A stretch of 64,000 nucleotides of DNA, taken from the NCBI GenBank assembly GCA_922989275.2, contig OV277870.1:25688742-25752741 (forward strand). Reading direction: 5' to 3'. The DNA is from Gari tellinella. Its lineage: Eukaryota; Mollusca; Bivalvia; Cardiida; Psammobiidae. The translations under genes were made by a program, and so were the position numbers. The first letter of the stretch is position 1. The number at the start of each line of letters is the position of its first letter. Below the pieces are notes generated by a model, which saw nothing but the letters and a program-made list of their open reading frames with translations, was not told the DNA's origin and searched no databases. Below, piece after piece: positions 61,849 to 64,000 of this stretch.

Positions 61849-62038
61849 ATTATGTCAACACTTGATGTGGGAAAATATTGGCCAAGTTTTTACCAACAAG
61901 GCAGTGAATGAATGATGCCCGGTGACGGTGACATGGAGATCATCTTATGCTAGGAAACAAGTTACAACTAAAACCTTAGACATTTGATATGGATGTGTCA
62001 TTAGAACTAGACTTATCCTGATCCTAGAATGGATTTGT
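61849..62038 (+). ncRNA. Candidate exon 4
   Basis: Acceptor CTCCTGATTGTCTTTTAG ends at 61848. One ATG frame runs 19 codons (MSTLDVGKYWPSFYQQGSE) and a second frame is open for about 21. A possible donor is TTTAG then GTAATT near 62041. The 3' limit is uncertain. Confidence 0.28.
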
Positions 62039-62086
62039 TTAGGTAATTCTGTAGGCCAAATTGAACATTACCTGTGCCATATTTGT

Positions 62087-62314
62087 TTAACCCTTTCCCT
62101 CATAGAAGCACCTTTTAGTGCATTTAGTTTATTCCTCCGCTGAAGACAATAGTTCCAATTTATAGTCATGAATATGTATCATAAGGAATATTTTCTATAT
62201 TCAAGCAGGTGGTAGCTTAAAGCAGGCTGAACGTGAAGCAGAATGCACCTTAAGGTGCATTCTGATTTACTTTCAACCTGCTTTAAGTATAGTCACCTAT
62301 TTTCAAAAAGGGTA
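62087..62314 (+). mobile_element. Family A hairpin MITE, right end degraded
   Basis: TTAACCCTTTCCCTCATAGA, core GCAGAATGCACCTTAAGGTG with complement, then CACCTATTTTCAAAAAGGGT. Confidence 0.75.
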
Positions 62315-62362
62315 ACCTCTATCAACACAATTGACCTGTTTGAAATATACTAGTTACATAAT

Positions 62363-62525
62363 TTGCAAACAGTGTAAACCCATTTCAGAGGGCTATTCTG
62401 ATCAGGGTCTACACTGTTTGTTTGTGTAGAGCAGTATTTATAAACTACCCAGAATTCCAAGTAGACATTGGTTCATATTTTTGTAACTAAAAGGATCTAC
62501 AAGAGAACCTAATTGTTACAAGAGT
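62363..62525 (+). repeat. K-type core plus dispersed flank
   Basis: TGCAAACAGTGTAAACCCAT faces CTGATCAGGGTCTACACTGT. The following block (62425-62525) is repeated at 48150-48250, so K may be the core of a larger element that includes this flank. Confidence 0.6.
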
Positions 62526-62702
62526 TACTTAGTGTTGAAAGAGTTAAACGAGCTAAAGTGTTTATGTCAAAGATAGAAATTTTCTGTTTGATAATCTGTA
62601 ACCCATCAAATTTATATGAGGTTTTTAATAAGAAAATAGAATTCAAAGACAATGACTTGATAAATATCTCTGTAAATAATAAGTGTATAAATATTTGATT
62701 AT

Positions 62703-63381
62703 ACCCGTACGAAAAATCCAGGCGGAATCCGCCCGGAAATGAGGCGGAATTGGGGCGGAAATGGCCGATTCCGGGCGGACTTGGGGCGGAAACCTTAATT
62801 CCGCCTCAAGTCAGTCAGTTTTACGGGCGGAATTTTGAGAAGATTCCGGGCGGAATTTAAAATCCAGGCGGAATTTTGTACTTTGACATTTTTCAGAGGC
62901 GGAATTTCTCACTTAGACTAGCATCTCGAGGCGGAAAATGAGAAAACATTGGAAATTGAGGCGGAATTTTTTACTTAGACTATTTCAATAAGGCGGAATT
63001 TCGGACTTAGTTAAAATTCTGCCTGAATGAGGCGGAATTTCATAGTTAGACTATTGCAACAAGGCGGAATTTTGGACTGTGAATTTTGAAAAAATGTTTA
63101 AGTCCAAAACGTGAAAAAAGTTTAAAAAAATTGTATCTTTTTAATTATTTAATAAAATCAGGGTGTTCATGGATTCAAAATTATCGCCATAAAACAAAGA
63201 AGTCATATATGTACAAATGAGGAAGGTCTTTTGGTCAAATATAACAAAGGGGAATAACTCCAAAAATATTAATGTCTAGTCAGAGTTATGGACCCTGCAC
63301 TTAATCTCTCCAAGCTAGCTATTTCCATATATGAAATCTTATTCCACTAGCATCAGTTAAACTGGAGTAAATATCTTAAAA
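62703..63381 (+). repeat. Q repeat, copy 2 (679 bp)
   Basis: ACCCGTACGAAAAATCCAGG to CTGGAGTAAATATCTTAAAA. It is nearly identical to copy 1. A J repeat starts two bases later, so Q may continue beyond the J insertion as copy 1 appears to. Confidence 0.85.
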
Positions 63382-63382
63382 A

Positions 63383-64000
63383 CAAGGGCCACTATGGCCC
63401 TAAATCGCTCACCTGGTAACCATGTAACCATGTACACCGTGTGACCTAGTTTTTGACCGGGCATGACCCTCATTCTAACTTGACCTCGATTTCAATGAGA
63501 CAAACATTTTGTTCAAGTTTCATGAAGATTCAATGAATTTTGTAGTCTCTATAGAGTGTTAACGAGGTTTTTCGATAATTTGACCTAGTGACCTAGTTTT
63601 TGACCAGACATGACCCACATTCGAACTTGACCTAGATTTCATTGAGGCAAACATTTTGATGAAGTTTCATGAAGATCCAATGAAATTTGTAGTCTCTAGA
63701 GTGTTAACAAGGTTTTTTGAAGATTTGACCTAGTGACCTAGTTTTTGACCGGACATGACCCACATTCGAACTTGGCCTAGATTTTATTGAGGCAATCATA
63801 TTGATGAAGTTTCATGAAGATCCAATGAAATTTGTAGCCTCTAGAGTGTTAACAAGGTTTTTCGATAATTTGACCTAGTGACCTAGTTTTTGACCGGACA
63901 TGACCCACATTCAAACATGACCTAGATTTCATTGAGGCAAACATTTTGATGAAGTTTCATGAAGATCCAATGAAATTTGTAGTCTCTAGAGTGTTAACAA
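63383..64000 (-). repeat. J repeat, minus strand, runs off the window
   Basis: CAAGGGCCACTATGGCCCTA, ATCGCTCACCTGGTAACC, then ~144-bp units with TTTGACCTAGTGACCTAG and AGTTTCATGAAGATCCAATG. Confidence 0.8.

Overview
The window reads as intergenic or deep-intronic DNA of a bivalve mollusc. Support: it is AT-rich, has no long open reading frame on either strand, and is packed with repeats of a molluscan character. These are tRNA-derived SINEs with typical bivalve bodies and the 'TGACCTAGTGACCTAG' / 'GCTCACCTGGCAC' repeats that I recognise from clams. A heterodont clam (Dreissena, Mya or Mercenaria type) is my guess; the species is inference.

The dominant content is about 100 copies of short non-autonomous DNA transposons (MITEs). 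They fall into about ten families with one architecture: short terminal repeats, AT-rich non-palindromic arms, and a long near-perfect central palindrome. I use these working names. A to D are flanked by TTAA (piggyBac- or Kolobok-like target). A starts TTAACCCATTACCCCAT, core AAAGTAAAGCAGAATGTGCC. B starts TTAACTCTTTCCTCCCTG and ends GGTTCAAAGGGTTAA, core AAACAGTGAAGACCCTGATC. C starts TTAACTCTTTGCATGCTGGG, core AAACAGTTTGGATCCTGATG. D starts TTAACCCTTAGCCCGCC. E (CAGGGCTCCAGATAAG ends) and I (CAGGGCTGCCAT ends) have 6-bp target duplications. F, G, H and P have CAGT/CAGA-type ends flanked by TA (Tc1/mariner/pogo-like). K is a bare B-type core, and N is a separate 145-bp hairpin element. Non-hairpin repeats are J (abundant bivalve repeat, 1 kb), Q (679-bp duplicate) and four SINEs.

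Layout. 1-5.8 kb: a B element split by a 5.5-kb TIR element that carries a 2.6-kb G/C-tract palindromic element and A copies. 5.8-8.3 kb: A/C/D/E/F/I copies and a SINE. 8.39-9.89 kb: a hAT-like element (8-bp TSD) carrying a J repeat. 10-15 kb: A copies, one of them a deep nest holding two TIR elements and a J repeat. 15-56 kb: a near-continuous carpet of hairpin elements, many nested at TTAA. 56.6-63.4 kb: two Q copies bracket the only stretch with gene-like signals. Those are a CpG-containing promoter-like patch and four exon candidates on the + strand with good splice sites but no long ORF (lncRNA or 5' UTR exons). 63.4 kb to the end: another J repeat.

Two further exon candidates lie on the minus strand: a 33-nt microexon at 43353-43385 with excellent splice signals, and a weaker 146-nt exon at 18762-18907. 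No complete protein-coding gene, rRNA gene, functional tRNA gene or CRISPR array is visible. The notable biology is the hairpin-MITE network: elements repeatedly insert into the TTAA at the centre of other elements' palindromes, share TTAA sites in chains, exchange cores, and expand parts of themselves into tandem arrays.
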